Shown piece after piece: positions 1-10,970 of a stretch of 64,000 nt of DNA (position 1 is the first letter of the stretch; every line of letters begins with the position of its first letter). Origin of the DNA: Lineus longissimus (taxonomy: Eukaryota > Nemertea > Pilidiophora > Heteronemertea > Lineidae); NCBI RefSeq assembly GCF_910592395.1, contig NC_088323.1:14247501-14311500 (forward strand). The letters are read 5' to 3'. The notes beneath the pieces are model-generated. The model was not told the origin of the DNA and did no database searches. It saw nothing but the letters and a program-made list of their open reading frames with translations. Position numbers and translations under genes: made by a program.

Positions 1-1486
1 TACGGCAACTTTCCTGTATCCCGCCTTTAATTATTCGGCCATTTGCCAGTTATCAATCCGAAGAGATCCTTTCCGAGCTCATACTCATACACGGCATGCT
101 TTCTCTATCTCTTCTCTCATCAATACATATTGGTGATGATATGTAGGCCCTAAACTATTTAGTGTTGGACTCCTTCTGGTAAGTTGGAACTTTGGTGGGC
201 AGCCAGATGCAGCTTAATGACTGGACATCTGGTGCACAGGCTACGCTTTCCGAGAGCATATTCCACTGTTTTATGGTTCGTTGGAGGAAGCTGTTGCTAT
301 TTTTTAACACCAAGAAAGAATTGATTGGTAACACCATTTTTTTATATCAACTGTATATTGTCATGAGTCTAGCTTGCGCCACTACCGTGTCTTCGTCAGG
401 ACTGAGGAAACGTATTACAAAAACCGATAAAAGAGTACAGGAATGACACAATAAACAAGATAAGAATGAAAAGAGTAATAAAAAGGCCACAGGTAACGGT
501 CAAAACAAAGAACCTCAGTGGAGACACATTGCGGCCAGCAGAGTAAGGCCTACAGAAAGGCGAGTAAACAGGAAGGTCCTGGTTAGATGCTAGTGTATTG
601 GAGGATACCACAAAACTGGTACCATAGGAAAAGTGAATGCTACTTGATGTAGCTTAAAACAGAGAGTACTCAAAAAATACATAATAATGTAAGCGAATTA
701 AAGAACACAGGTAGGCATTAAAGGCTTATTGGTAGTGAGTGAGAAATACCTTGTCCGTCTTTGAGACAGTGTAATTTTGCAATGAATTTAGCTATTTATA
801 CCTTCCATTCTGCAGGTTTGTTGTCAGTGTCTGTGGGCCATCCTCTGACTCTTTCCGGGCCACTCTTGTTGGTGTTCTTGAGGGATGCCCATGATGTTGT
901 TAACAATTCTGTACATGAGGACGACTGAATATTGGTGTCGTCGCTCTTCTTAGGTATCCCACTCGAGTGCCTTAATCGTGACTGGCTAATTCAAATTCAA
1001 TTCTTTTATTACTCTAAAACGACCACTAGAGGCCAACAGTAACATACAATAATCAAAAATTATTCAACATAAAATGACAGGGTACAGTATACACGTAACC
1101 AAAATAATATTGCAAAGATTTAAATGCAAAATTATAATTAAATGGAAATCAGGACAATATGGAGATACAAAGTATAAAGAACTCACTGATTATCTCAGCT
1201 GAGGGAGGTGAAGGATATTTGGCAATGTGGAATGTTACTTGGTTGATCATGTAACGATTTTTAATGGCAAAACGATAAAACATTGCGATTTTATAGCAAA
1301 CTTCTTCACAAATATTGCACATTGTCAAATATACAACTGGACTGAGATATAAGGCAGAGAAGCAAAATATGGTCGTAAAATGTAACATCAAAAACAACTA
1401 GAAAAACCGATCTTGATAATTCTTACTGCATAGGATCTATACTCCCCACCAGGCATGTCTTGGGGGGAAATACCGTTTTCCCGTTT
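1..1486. other. Non-coding, no gene recognised
   Basis: The reading frames here are short, overlap on both strands and match no family I know. An AT-rich patch at about 985-1005 has a GAATTT-like repeat that could be the tail of an old CR1-type element, but nothing coding supports this. Confidence 0.5.
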
Positions 1487-1648
1487 TTCCAGCTGCGGGG
1501 CGTGCCTATGGAATAAACTGCCACCAGCCCTCAGGGCAGAGACAAGCATTGAACAGTTCAAGAGTCAGTTAAAAACGCTACTTTTCGACAAGTAGAGAGG
1601 GGCGCTTTGAGCGAGGTTTAACCGCGGAAAGGCGCGATACAAATGACA

Positions 1649-1679
<31 letters not shown>

Positions 1680-1680
1680 A
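1487..1680 (+). mobile_element. CR1/L2-like non-LTR retrotransposon, 3' end fragment
   Basis: A short frame ending at the stop at 1593-1595 reads LWNKLPPALRAE followed by FKSQLKTLLFDK. This is the typical last segment of the reverse transcriptase ORF of CR1/L2-clade elements. About 50 bp of 3' UTR with GCGCGATACAAAT follows, then an ATT-rich microsatellite (about 1651-1680), the usual tail of such elements. Everything upstream is missing, so this is a dead 5'-truncated copy. The assignment rests on the peptide tail and the simple-repeat tail together. L2 versus CR1 cannot be separated from so little sequence. Confidence 0.75.
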
Positions 1681-1937
1681 TACCAAGACATTCTATTGAA
1701 AACAACATGGCCAGCAGTCAGGCTGTTCGCAAAACTCGGGCTTTAATGATTTTGTTTAGCTGAGAATAAGTCTGTTTTTGTTTCGCATACATTCGAGGCA
1801 TTATCAGTCACATTCTGAAGACAAAAATTTGTTGAAAGCTGTTTTTTATTAATTGAAGATTAGCTAAATGTTCACTTCTGAAGTAGTTCAATTTCGCAAA
1901 TATCTGACGTCGACTCGATGCCGAATTGGCGGCTACC

Positions 1938-1955
1938 GGGGGGGGGGGGGGGGGG
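1938..1955. repeat. Poly-G tract (18 G)
   Basis: An uninterrupted run of 18 G. Runs of this kind recur in the window (25258-25286, 25550-25570, 42030-42044, and as poly-C at 38598-38612). Length is likely unreliable in assembly. Confidence 0.9.
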
Positions 1956-2405
1956 TCCTCTTTCAGTAAGTAATGGCAGTTTATAGTGGGGTCCTCTGTT
2001 AAAGTTGATGGGGGTGGTGTCAACGCTTAAAAGGGCTAGGATGTTGTAGGAGGACCACTATCAAAAGTTGGCGAGTGTTCCTTGAAAAAGAAGGGACTTT
2101 TGGGAAATCAAAAAATCGCTTCCGCATCCCTGTGGATTATGACACCTCAAATTCCAAAACATTATACGCAGAATTGATAGGGATACGTCATGCGGGAGCA
2201 ATTTATGATAGGTTCAAAGTCCCTCGATAATGAGTTGTTCCACTGTAAGAAGATGATTTTGGTATGATTCTATGTTGTAAGTCCACTGGTCCATATCCTT
2301 AATAAATGCAGGCATTGTCGCCCACAACATTAATTAATAGTTTGTTGTTCTCTGTTGTGTCGTCATTTCTTCTCCCGAAAAGCAAGTATTTTTCTTGGGC
2401 AAATA

Positions 2406-2437
2406 ATTAGGGTTAGGGTTAGGTCATGGTTAGGTCC
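2406..2437 (+). repeat. Short telomere-like TTAGGG run
   Basis: Two perfect and a few degenerate TTAGGG/GGTTAG units lie directly at the left edge of a dispersed repeat copy. TTAGGG is the telomere unit of deuterostomes and many lophotrochozoans. The run is too short to mean a telomere; chance or the end of the repeat is equally likely. Confidence 0.5.
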
Positions 2438-2766
2438 TCAGAGTACATGTTTTGGGCGTATCACGTGTCAATTCCATATACAGCAGAGTTATGACACCTT
2501 ACTTAGTAACCAGTTTTGTAGATTCCTCCTAGTATGTGGGACCCCGTCGCCAAGGTAATGGTTGTTTTGTTGCAAATCTTCCTCTGGTGGTGCAGATCGA
2601 CCATTAATAATCCAATCGGAAGGTCATACATTTGTACACTGCCTTTTGTTATTGTATGATCGGCCACAGTGGTGAAGAACCCCGAGACATTTATGCATAA
2701 AAGCGAGGACGTCCTTTGAAATTATAATGTGGCGTCCTCGATCTGCACCACATGCACGTAAGAATG
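2434..2766 (+). repeat. Dispersed repeat family 1, copy 1
   Basis: This stretch of about 333 bp recurs in the same orientation at 4737-5073 with roughly 90% identity by eye. Both copies carry GCGAGGACGTCCTTTGAAAT near the right end and end just after GCACGTAAGAATG. There is no coding capacity. It is probably a non-autonomous transposable element. Clear terminal inverted repeats were not resolved, although GAGGACGTCC-type half-palindromes recur around both copies. Confidence 0.85.
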
Positions 2767-3141
2767 AGCTGAATTTGGTCTTTGGTATCGTCCAATCCAG
2801 TGGTTGTGGTCTGGGTACCCAGAAGTATTAAGGTAGCAGGAAGGGTTGGGCGTTTGAGGTTTCTGAGTCTGAGGGGGTTTGTATCTGTTGACTTTGCATC
2901 AATAGAGAGACTAGGCATGGCGGCAGTCTCTCTTAAAGCACAGTCAACAGGCATTTGGTCTCAATATTTGGGTAAGTACAGAATCAAGGCAGATCAGAGA
3001 GCAATGATTGAACGATGCTGTGGACGGATACTGCATCAGTCACGACCAACCTCTCATCAGAAAGCGTCACCACCAGCATATTCAATGTTCAGTTCCAACC
3101 TGTACCAGTCCAATGCACGCCTGTCATGGTCAGCAGTGGTC

Positions 3142-3640
3142 AGCTTAGCGCGATATGGAACATTCTTCCATAACTCAAGCGAGGGAAGTCTGCTCATTAG
3201 CATATCTCGCGCACTGCTCCTTCTGGTCAAACATCGTAGTGAAATCGTAATGGAAAACGTCTGGCTTTGCGCCAGACTAATAAGTGAAGAACAAATAGGT
3301 AAAGAACTTCTACTTGCGCGAAACTGCTGTGATGAAATTATCATTGCAGAGACTCCGGTGACATACACATATATTTTTTACAATCAAAAATGCCCTCAAA
3401 AGACGACATGGAATGATTATTTTATTGATATTTCGTACTATATACCTTCCAATTATCACTTGATACAAATAGATCGGCGTTAGGTCGCATGCTTTTCTTT
3501 CCTGGTGACACTATTAAGCAAAATAGTTGCAACCCCGTAAATGCACTAGAAGTCCAATAATAAGTGACGGTGACCCGTTATAAATGTTTCGCCTGCTTCG
3601 ATTTTTGCCGCTACGCGGCGCGTTGGGCCCTTGCGTCGAG
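3142..3640 (+). repeat. Dispersed repeat family 2, copy A
   Basis: About 500 bp that recurs at 10190-10452 (left part only) and 10462-10970 (full length). Shared landmarks are a GCGCGATATGGA-like start, GCTCATTAGCATA, GCGCCAGACTAATAAGTGAAG, CTCAAAAGACGA and the right end GCTACGCGGCGCGTTGGG. Identity by eye is about 80%. A 233-codon open frame (2782-3483) crosses the left edge of this repeat and is not a credible gene. Likely a non-autonomous element of unknown class. Confidence 0.85.
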
Positions 3641-4002
3641 CTATAAGATCGAGGACACACTGATAAAACGTTGATTCAATTTGAGTGTCTCTACTCTTTT
3701 CAGTGGCATTGTTAACCAAATAGTGCTCGCCCTCGGTTGAACATTCGCAAAAATCCACTCGAAGGGTGAGATAACGCAGTGTCCTCCGTTTGTATGTTTC
3801 CTGCGGCAGGTGTGCAGGAGAGGGTAGAGTGTCCTCGATGCTCAGTTAATAAGTAAAATTTGTGACCCACGCAGATAGAGGTAATTTCATTGATGCATCG
3901 TGGTTTACAGGCGCCGAAAAAAGTACATCACCTGGTATATATAAAATGAGGACGTTCTGAATAAGTTCGGTTGTAATGGTGAGGAATCTGATCTTTGTAT
4001 TG
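3641..4002. other. Non-coding spacer
   Basis: No gene seen. Scattered GTGTCCTC and GAGGACGTTC motifs resemble the ends of dispersed repeat family 1, so this may be another degraded copy. Confidence 0.4.
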
Positions 4003-4602
4003 AATTGAATTGAAATTGAAATTTACATTCATATACCGCAAAATCCGAATTTTGCTCTAATGCGGTGTTTCAAAATATCGTCTGAACAGATGGGTTTTTA
4101 GCCCGCACCTGAAAATAGCAACAGTCTTAGCCTTTTTAATCTCAATGCTGAGCTCATTCCAAAGTCTGGCCGCCAGTACAATGAAGCTCCTGCCACCGTA
4201 CGTCTCCAGGCGATTCCTGGGGATCCTCAGGAGACATTTGTCTTTGGACCTCAGGGATCGCCCGGAGTCACATGATGGGAGGAGCTCGGATATGAAAGCA
4301 GTGGCAAGTCTGTTTCTTGCTTTGTATATGAGGAGCATTGTCTTGAGCTCTATACGTTCAAGGATTGGTAGCCAATGTAGACTTCTCAGCACGGGGGTAA
4401 TATGTTCACGTTTACGCGTCCCTGTGATTACCCGCGCTGCGTGATTCTGAACCTTTTGTAGCTTATCAAGTACATTTTCATCGGCACCAACGAGCAGGTC
4501 CAGGTCCAGTCTGGATATGACAGTTGATTGCACTAGAAGTTTGTACTCGATTCCCAATCTTTGCAAATGCCATCGTGTGAAATCTAATGTTTTTTCTTTC
4601 AT
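4003..4602 (-). mobile_element. CR1-like non-LTR retrotransposon, 3' fragment
   Basis: An open frame of 181 codons (4602-4057, minus) encodes the C-terminal part of a CR1/jockey-type reverse transcriptase. It reads LQKVQNHAARVITGTRKREH, then ITPVLRSLHWLPILERIELK, LLIYKARN and, near the end, AARLWNELSIEIKKAKT. The catalytic palm (FADD region) and endonuclease are absent, so the copy is 5'-truncated. Past the stop, an AATTG/TTGAA-like simple repeat (about 3997-4020) looks like the element's tail. The remaining frame has no internal stop, so this copy is younger than the one at 30571-30864, which shares the same peptide block. Confidence 0.85.
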
Positions 4603-4736
4603 GCATGTTTTCCTTGTACCTCTTCTGCACGATTTAAAAGGTGTTTACAAATCAGGAAATTTTTGAAGTTTTTCAATATACAAAAATGTAGAACCGAGGA
4701 CACACACCAAAACGAGGACGTCCTCGCTTGGAAAAG

Positions 4737-5073
4737 TCCTCAAAGTGCATGTTTTGGGCGTATCACGTGCCCATTCCATATACAGCAGAGGTATGACACC
4801 TTACTTAGTACCCAGTTTTGTAGATTCCTTCTTTCTAGTATATGGGTCCCCGTCGCCAAGGTAATGGTTGGTTTGTTGCCAATTTTCCTCTGGTGGTGCA
4901 GATCGACCATTAATAATCCAATCGGAAGGTCATACACATTGTACACTGCCTTTTGTTATTGTTTGATCGACCACAGTGGTGAAGAACCCCGAGACGTTTA
5001 TGCATAAAAGCGAGGACGTCCTTTGAAATTATAATGTGGCGTCCTCGATCTGCACCACGTGCACGTAAGAATG
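4737..5073 (+). repeat. Dispersed repeat family 1, copy 2
   Basis: Direct repeat of 2434-2766. Just upstream (4694-4736) is a GAGGACGTCCTCG palindrome within CGAGGAC-rich sequence that copy 1 lacks, so this copy may be more complete on its left side. Confidence 0.85.
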
Positions 5074-5114
5074 CGTGTGTGTGTGTGCATATACGTGTGT
5101 GTGTGTGTGTGTGT
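5073..5114. repeat. (GT)n microsatellite
   Basis: An alternating GT tract interrupted by GCATATAC, directly abutting dispersed repeat copy 2. Confidence 0.9.
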
Positions 5115-5284
5115 TTTGGTTGTTTTTTTGGGTGTTTATTTCTTTATGGTTATTTCGTATATTAAACTTCACTGTTAGTTATTAATCTTTCGTAATCTGT
5201 TATGAGGAATCAACATAAATATGTATATATGTATTTATTGTATTTCGATATTTGGTTATCGACAGTATGTCTGTCTTGTTTCAG

Positions 5285-5383
5285 ACCGGCTGGACGGCGC
5301 TAATGAGCGCCTCCCAAGCAGGCCACATTGGTATCGTAGATGCTCTATTAAAAGGTGGCGCAGAGGTTGACAAAGAGAAGAAG
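5285..5383 (+). CDS. Ankyrin-repeat gene, internal exon (one 33-residue repeat)
   Basis: The exon is exactly 99 bp, phase 0 on both sides, and encodes one complete ankyrin repeat: TGWTALMSASQ, AGHIGIVDALLKGG, AEVDKEKK. The acceptor is a TCTTGTTTCAG tract and the donor is AAG|GTAACA. The TALM-A(S)-GH-V-LL-GA spacing is the ankyrin consensus. Such repeats form protein-binding solenoids; the partner and the rest of this protein are unknown. The exon at 40881-40979 has the same length, phase, splice context and TALMSASQ motif, so both probably belong to one gene. No other domain of that gene can be seen to the left in this window. Confidence 0.85.
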
Positions 5384-5963
5384 GTAACACACCAAAACTT
5401 CCATTCATCTTAACTTAGCTTTCTAAATCATAAGATAACAAAGCATTGTATATTATTGTTGAATAACTAGTTTGAATCGCTTGAAATCATCCACGACTCA
5501 GGGTCTGGTATTCATGAAGCCTTCTTGATAGAGTTTAGTAAGCGTTTACGTTTTACTAGGTGGTTCTTAGCGAGTTGCGTCATATTCACGAAGCACTCGT
5601 AACTACAATCGATTTCGTAAGTCGTCGCTACAAGCCCTACGTGAGGTGTTTTCGACTTCGTAGCATTTTCTATGGAGGTTCTTCACGTGACTTCACGACG
5701 TGACGTTTTGATGGCCACCTGCCAATGCATTTCCTTTACGTCGTGACCACGTGACGGCCAATATGGCAGTGCAAAACAAAACGCTATATTCCTACGTTAG
5801 ATGGCGCGCCGATCGAATCTGACTTGACACTAGGTGGCAGCAGCTGACGGGTATAAAAAGATAAACGAAATGTCCGCGATCGATAAATTTGAACCCGCAA
5901 TTCACACACTTTGTGACCAAAACATAAGAGAAAAGTATCATATACAAAAGAGATGTTTTAAAA
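5384..5963. other. Intron sequence
   Basis: No gene. From about 5510 the sequence holds TTCACGAAG and CGTCGTGAC-like motifs that look like a short repeat. It breaks the homology between the exon-intron junction after 5383 and the decayed duplicate that resumes at 5964. Confidence 0.5.
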
Positions 5964-5964
5964 G

Positions 5965-6015
5965 GTCGTAGATTCTCTATTGAAACGTGACGCAGAGGTT
6001 GACCAAGGGGAAAAG
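5965..6015 (+). pseudogene. Decayed ankyrin exon, 3' half only
   Basis: These 51 bp translate as VVDSLLKRDAEVDQGEK and are followed by the same AAG|GTAACACACCAAA donor and intron start as the exon at 5285-5383. Similarity continues for about 100 bp into the intron. The 5' half of the exon (TALMSAS part) and its acceptor are missing. It is therefore a remnant of a tandem exon-plus-intron duplication, not a usable exon. Confidence 0.8.
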
Positions 6016-6577
6016 GTAACACACCAAACGTCCCATTCATCCTAACTTAGCGCTCTAAAATCGTAAGATAATAAAGCGATGTATGTTATTGTTGAATGGG
6101 ATAACTCTTGCAGTCATCTACACCTCAGACTCTTATCCATTTATATATTTCGATATTTGCTTCTCGATAGAATGCTCATTAGATTGTTATATACATTAAC
6201 ATGGCTGTATACATGTAGCACTGCCGCTGTCCCGAGAGGAAAACAATGGCCAATTTAAATCCTGTGGCGCCTCGAAAGTTAAAGTTCCAAAAAGTCAAAG
6301 AGGTAAACATATAAGGTCACAATTTGCAATGTCCATTAAATCTTGGTAAGAAGATACGACTTGTTATCCAAAGTTTAACATTGTAGATACTTCCTGATCA
6401 GTATAATATATCGATAATTGCGGTGATTAATTAATTAAACACCGCGTTTGTGTTATTCGATCATTCACATGCGGTTTATAGCTCACAGTTTTCGGTGGCG
6501 TTACAGCAGTGAAAAAACATGAACAAACAAACTGCATGTAATCACGAATTGCTATCGTACAATGCTATCGTGACTTC

Positions 6578-7403
6578 TGCTCAAAATTATCAAAAACCGA
6601 CGCCGTTAACGACAGTCTGCAGACTCAACTTAACGATTTACAATACGAAAACAGCGTCCTTAAGTCTGAGTCAGACAAAAACAATAAAGAAATCTGTGAA
6701 ATAAAGGGAAAAGGAAACAAAAAAGCTTAGAAAACAGTGTGATAAGCATAACTCGCTATAAAGGCGAGACGAAATCAAACTTGCATTTGAACGTAAGCAA
6801 GGACATTCGGGTGTCTCGAAACTTCGTAATGATCTGAAGCAACTGAAAGCAGACGTCAGTGCGATCGAGATGCCAGAAACGAGCAGAGATTTAAATGACA
6901 TTCGGAAAAATATGGAATATTTACGCTCGAAACAGAACTCCTTTGATCGAGATATTCGGAACCTTTGTAAAAGCGGTAGTTATGCAATGTGCCTGAAAAC
7001 AACCAAAGAGGCAGGTGATGAAAGTGATATCAAACCAAAGCTTCCCCGCATCCATAGGACCATGGTTGATGAGGCTGAGTTGCCTTACATAAGGAAAACA
7101 CCCAACGCGTCTGAAAACTCGAAGGATACGAAAAAGGGCTCCAATGCAAATCAGAGGGGAAATCAACTTGTCTATTCGCTTCCTCACCAACAACCTGAAC
7201 TGGATATCATACCTGATCGTGCGTCATGGCGGAACTCCTCGGATGCTGCAGATCGGCCTGTTACTACTACATACCTGCTGCTGCGAGAATCGCCTTCATC
7301 GTTCTCGTCATCGAACTCTATCAGAAGACTAGAAACGGATAAATCTTACTCCTCACCCCTTGACGCATTGAAACAGTGCTCGCAAGCAAGCAGTGCATGG
7401 TGA
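6578..7403 (+). pseudogene. Broken coiled-coil coding segment, unknown protein
   Basis: Three adjoining frames make one continuous heptad-like protein. The first (about 6578-6727) reads NDSLQTQLNDLQYENSVLKS and is highly charged. A frameshift leads to KKLRKQCDKHNSL, then a TAA at about 6759, then RRDEIKLAFERK. The third part stays open to the stop at 7401 and includes KLRNDLKQLKADVSAIE and a Ser/Thr/Pro-rich tail. Leucine spacing and charge suggest a long coiled coil like those of cytoskeletal or centrosomal proteins, but I cannot name the family. One frameshift and one stop make it a pseudogene, unless either is a sequencing error. It lies inside the intron of the ankyrin gene, so a processed or duplicated origin is possible. 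Confidence 0.5.
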
Positions 7404-8078
7404 GAACCAGGGAATATGGTGGGTGTGACCAAGCCAAAGCAGGATTGACCTGTACTGGACACTATCCAACATCCAGGGTGGTTTGTAATTATGACTTGTG
7501 TTTTGATACTGCCGTTTTCAACTGCAGACTAACTACTACATGTATAACTCACTGATACAATGCTCGGGAATTAGCTAGAGATGAACTTCCGCTTCAATGT
7601 TTGATTCCTATAAAGTCAGTAATTGAATGCTGGGTCAACTAACTTTTCACAGGGACCAGCTCCTGCACTCTATCACTCGTGGAGTGACCACATGCATGTA
7701 TTTATAAGGAGGCTTGGGTTATCTGTTCTTATGATTACAAGAAGCAAACTGAAAATATTAAGTGTTCATCATCATATGCGAATGAAAAAAATACATGTGA
7801 TAGCCAGTGACGTCATCGATATTTATGTTGATTGTCAGTAACTAATCACAGAGCTTTTATTTTTTTATGTTTCCGGGGGTTAATTATAGAGGACCACCGG
7901 GAGTTGGGAGCTCATTGACCCCTGGAAATAGAAGTTGTATAGGCCTCGGCTCCACATCATTGGTATTCATCTTCTATGAACAAGCGTTATAAAGTATTGT
8001 TTCCTGTAGTCCCGCGAGAGGTGGAGACGGTTGCGTTCTGTCGCTCGTCCTCAAGCTGGCCATTTGAATTATAGTTGA
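7404..8078. other. Non-coding
   Basis: Nothing recognisable. I looked here for the tyrosine recombinase that should follow the DIRS reverse transcriptase and did not find one. Confidence 0.5.
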
Positions 8079-9320
8079 TTAACCGAGACTTACCTGTAAG
8101 TTGAAGGTTGATTGTAATTCTATCGAACTATCAATCACGAGCGGGATCACATGAGATACGCGTAGAAGATCAGCAGTAAGCCTAATGGCCGCGGCCACGC
8201 TAAATAACCACCATGTGAGTTCTGCCTTGGCCCCATCTGTCAAGCAAGTCTTTTTGTCATAGTCGCCAGTTTGTAATTGGAGAGCCTGCATCTTATTAGC
8301 TTCCAACTGTCTGTAATAAAATGGGCAATACATCACCCCGGGGAAGCAAGACACCAAAGTAGCGATAACCTTGGCAAGTAATTTTATAGTAGGCCTCTCT
8401 TTTCTCTGTAGGCTTGAGCATATGGCTTTGACCTTTCCACTTTCTCTGGTGTGAGGAAAACCGCAATAAGTATTGAGTGAATATGAATCCAATAAATTCC
8501 CTTTGTTGCATTGGTGGCCAACTTGACTTAATGGGATGGGGAATTAACCTATGGTCAGCTAGTATTGTAGTAGCCATCATTGCACTTCTGGCACATGCCA
8601 GTGTCATATCTTGCTTCAGCCGCAGATCGTCAGCATATATGACTGATGGGATACTTTGCTGCCTTATGCGTGCCATAATCGGTTTCATTAGGTCTTTCCA
8701 TAGCCTTGGACACTGGCCAATCCCATTCGGGGAGCATGTATACTGAAATAATCTTCCATTCCACTCAAACTTTAAATATCTTTGTGAATTTCTGTGTCTA
8801 GGTACACTATAATTCGCATCTTTGATATCAACTGTGCATTGATAGCAACCAGGTGTCATTAAATCTACAACGGTCTTAATGCCCTCCATTTTAAAATGGG
8901 CATCCATCAAATGCTTGTTCAAGATAAACAGATCTAGGATCATTCTATATGTTCCATCCATCTTTGGCCTCAGAAAAATTCGGGAAATAAACTATATTGG
9001 CTTTTGGTGGCATTCTATTATCACTTTCTTCTCCAGAAGATATCTTATTTCGCCATTAATGGCCTCAGTTACCTCTTTGTTGAATTTTATTTGGGATTGC
9101 ACCCTAGTTTGTCGAGGCGGATCTCCATCAAACTCAAGCTGGTAGCCTTGATAATATTGAGGAGAAAAGGATCAGATGTTGATTCCTTCCAGTTTTCAAA
9201 ATAATGTCGTATTCTACCTGCTTTAAAATAGCGAATATCGGCCTCCGATTTTCTAACGGTTTGCTCAATGAACTCATTGAGTTCTGCATAATTGAAGGAA
9301 GTTGTACTGGTCAATATCAA
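8079..9320 (-). pseudogene. DIRS reverse transcriptase/RNase H fragment
   Basis: The segment at 9320-9087 carries GRIRHYFENWKESTSDPFLL, the typical opening of DIRS polymerases (start of the RT region, 'W..iTSD..iL'). The RT core follows at 8961-8296: YRMILDLFILNKHL, QCTVDIKDA (motif A), YLKFEWNGRLFQYTCSPNG (motif B region) and VIYADDL (motif C, YxDD). After this come PPMQQREFIGFIF and, in 8492-8079, KAELTWWLF of the RNase H-side region. At least two frame changes separate these blocks, so no active enzyme is encoded. The PPMQQREFIGF block distinguishes DIRS from Gypsy and BEL polymerases. Confidence 0.8.
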
Positions 9321-9435
9321 GCTTAGAAGTCTTTTGAGGACCTACCTGATCTGGTAGGCGTTCTGTCTTTACTTTCCGTCCTCCCGTTTCTTATTGTTAT
9401 GGGAGTAGGGCTTCTTTTCCTTTCCGCCTTGGAAC

Positions 9436-10095
9436 TTACCACGGTATTGTCAACGGGATTGGTAACTCTTGTGGCCGTGATGGAAACTCTTTGCCCGCGG
9501 CTTCTACAATATGTAGTTTTTTGTCAAAGAGTATGAGTCTTTCGTCACCTCCTCGACCTGTTTGGCCTCTTTTATAGGCTTGGATATGTCGTCGCCAAAT
9601 AATTTGTTGGTAACATGGATTATTCCTGTTCTGCAAAAGCTTTAAAACTTGGCCCTGAGACCTGGCTTTATTGCTTCCATGCGTTTTATTGAGAGCTCCT
9701 GGTTTGCGTGCCCAAGAAGAGCCAAAGCATCGGAAGCGATTTTGAATTTTTTCTGTTTGTCAATGTTCTCTTTAAGAATTGAATCTGCGATGCTAACCTA
9801 GCCACTGCGGCAGCAGCTTTGTTAACTGCCTTCTGGATATAAAATAGGCGGACATCACGTCACGCGATCGGGCAACATCAGTGGTCTTTGTCCTTATCTC
9901 ATCGTTAAGCTTTGGGGTTTCTAACGCCCCACAGTTTTCCGGAAAGGGATAGAGTTGTTCCTTCTCCATCGCCATATCTTTGGTCTTCCTCAGGCGAAAT
10001 CGATTGTTCACAATTTCTGCCAGTTTATTTTCTTTCATTGTAGCAATGCGAAAATAAAGGTAATTTTGGTTAGGTCCGTCCTTTGTTATGACCAA
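9436..10095 (-). pseudogene. DIRS ORF1 (gag-like) fragment
   Basis: The open part at 10095-9793 contains LNDEIRTKTTDVARSRDV, matching the conserved ORF1 signature 'L..eiw......rs.D'. Further on (about 9610-9560) another frame reads NKLFGDDISKPIKEAKQVEE, the LFGDD-type motif of DIRS/Ngaro ORF1. These blocks lie in different frames, so the gene is dead. ORF1 products are thought to be nucleocapsid-like; no zinc knuckle was found. Confidence 0.7.
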
Positions 10096-10189
10096 GTAGC
10101 TTCTAGAGTGACTCAGCCACTCACTCTCTTGATTACAGCGGCCGCCTCAGCGCCACCACGCGGGGTCTATTGGTATTAGGCTAAGTAGC

Positions 10190-10452
10190 TTCGCGCGATA
10201 TGCACCATTCTGGGAAAACTCAATGAGGAAGTATGCTCATTAGCATAATCTATTCTTAGCTCCAGCTCGAGGTAATCTTGCGCAGTGTTTCTTCGGGCCA
10301 GATACATTGTGGTGGAAAACGTTTAGTACAAAGAACGGCTGGCTTGCGCCAGATGAATAAGTGAAGTAAGTCTGGCTACGCGTGACTACTGTGACAGAAA
10401 TGACCATTACAGAGACTCTGTGACGTAGGCATATACTTAATAGAATAACCAT
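10190..10452 (+). repeat. Dispersed repeat family 2, copy B (left part)
   Basis: Matches the first about 260 bp of 3142-3640, from the GCGCGATAT start to the region after AGAGACTCTGTGACGTAGGCATAT. It is directly followed by the full copy C in the same orientation, so B was either truncated by C or is part of a tandem pair. Confidence 0.8.
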
Positions 10453-10461
10453 GCCGTCCCG

Positions 10462-10970
10462 AGTTTCGCGCTATATGGACCATTCTGGGAAAACTCAATG
10501 AAGAAGGTATGCTCATTAGCATAATCTATTATTAGCCCCTGCTCGAGATAATCTACGCAGTGTTGCTTTTGCCCACATACATCGTGCTGGAAAACGTCTC
10601 GAACACAGAAGGTCTGACATGCGCCAGACTAATAAGTGAAGAAATTCTGGCTGCACGAGACATCTGTGATAAAAAGGTCCATTGCAGAGACTCTGTGACG
10701 TAGGCATATATTTGTTATAATTAAAAATGCCCTCAAAAGACGATATGGAATGATTTTTTATTAACATTTCCTGAACTTCTAATCATTACTTTACATAAAT
10801 AGGTCGGCGTTTGGTCGCGTGCTTTTCTTTACTCGTGACAATATGCAGCAAAATAGTTACAACTCCACAATCGCGCTATAAGTCCATAATAAGGCCACGG
10901 TGACCCGTTATGAATGTTTCGCCAGCTTCGCTATTTTGCTGCTACGCGGCGCGTTGGGTCATTGCGTCCA
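10462..10970 (+). repeat. Dispersed repeat family 2, copy C (full)
   Basis: Matches copy A (3142-3640) over its whole length, ending GCTACGCGGCGCGTTGGG. No coding capacity. Shared ends in A and C define the unit as about 500 bp. Confidence 0.85.

Larger units (their letters stand above)
8079..10110 (-). mobile_element. DIRS-type retroelement, decayed
   Basis: On the minus strand the order is: a gag-like ORF1 (about 10095-9440), then reverse transcriptase and the start of RNase H (9320-8079). DIRS elements use a tyrosine recombinase instead of an integrase and have split or inverted terminal repeats. Neither the recombinase nor the terminal repeats are visible, so the copy is truncated at its 3' side. 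Several frameshifts break both ORFs. The copy lies next to two copies of dispersed repeat family 2 (10190-10970). Confidence 0.8.

Noticed and set aside
2406-2437. Chromosome-end or telomere-fusion signal
   Set aside because: Only two perfect TTAGGG units; far too short, and attached to a dispersed repeat.
2782-3483. Open frame of 233 codons on +
   Set aside because: It crosses a unique region and the first part of dispersed repeat copy A; the frame is not kept in copies B and C, and no domain is visible.
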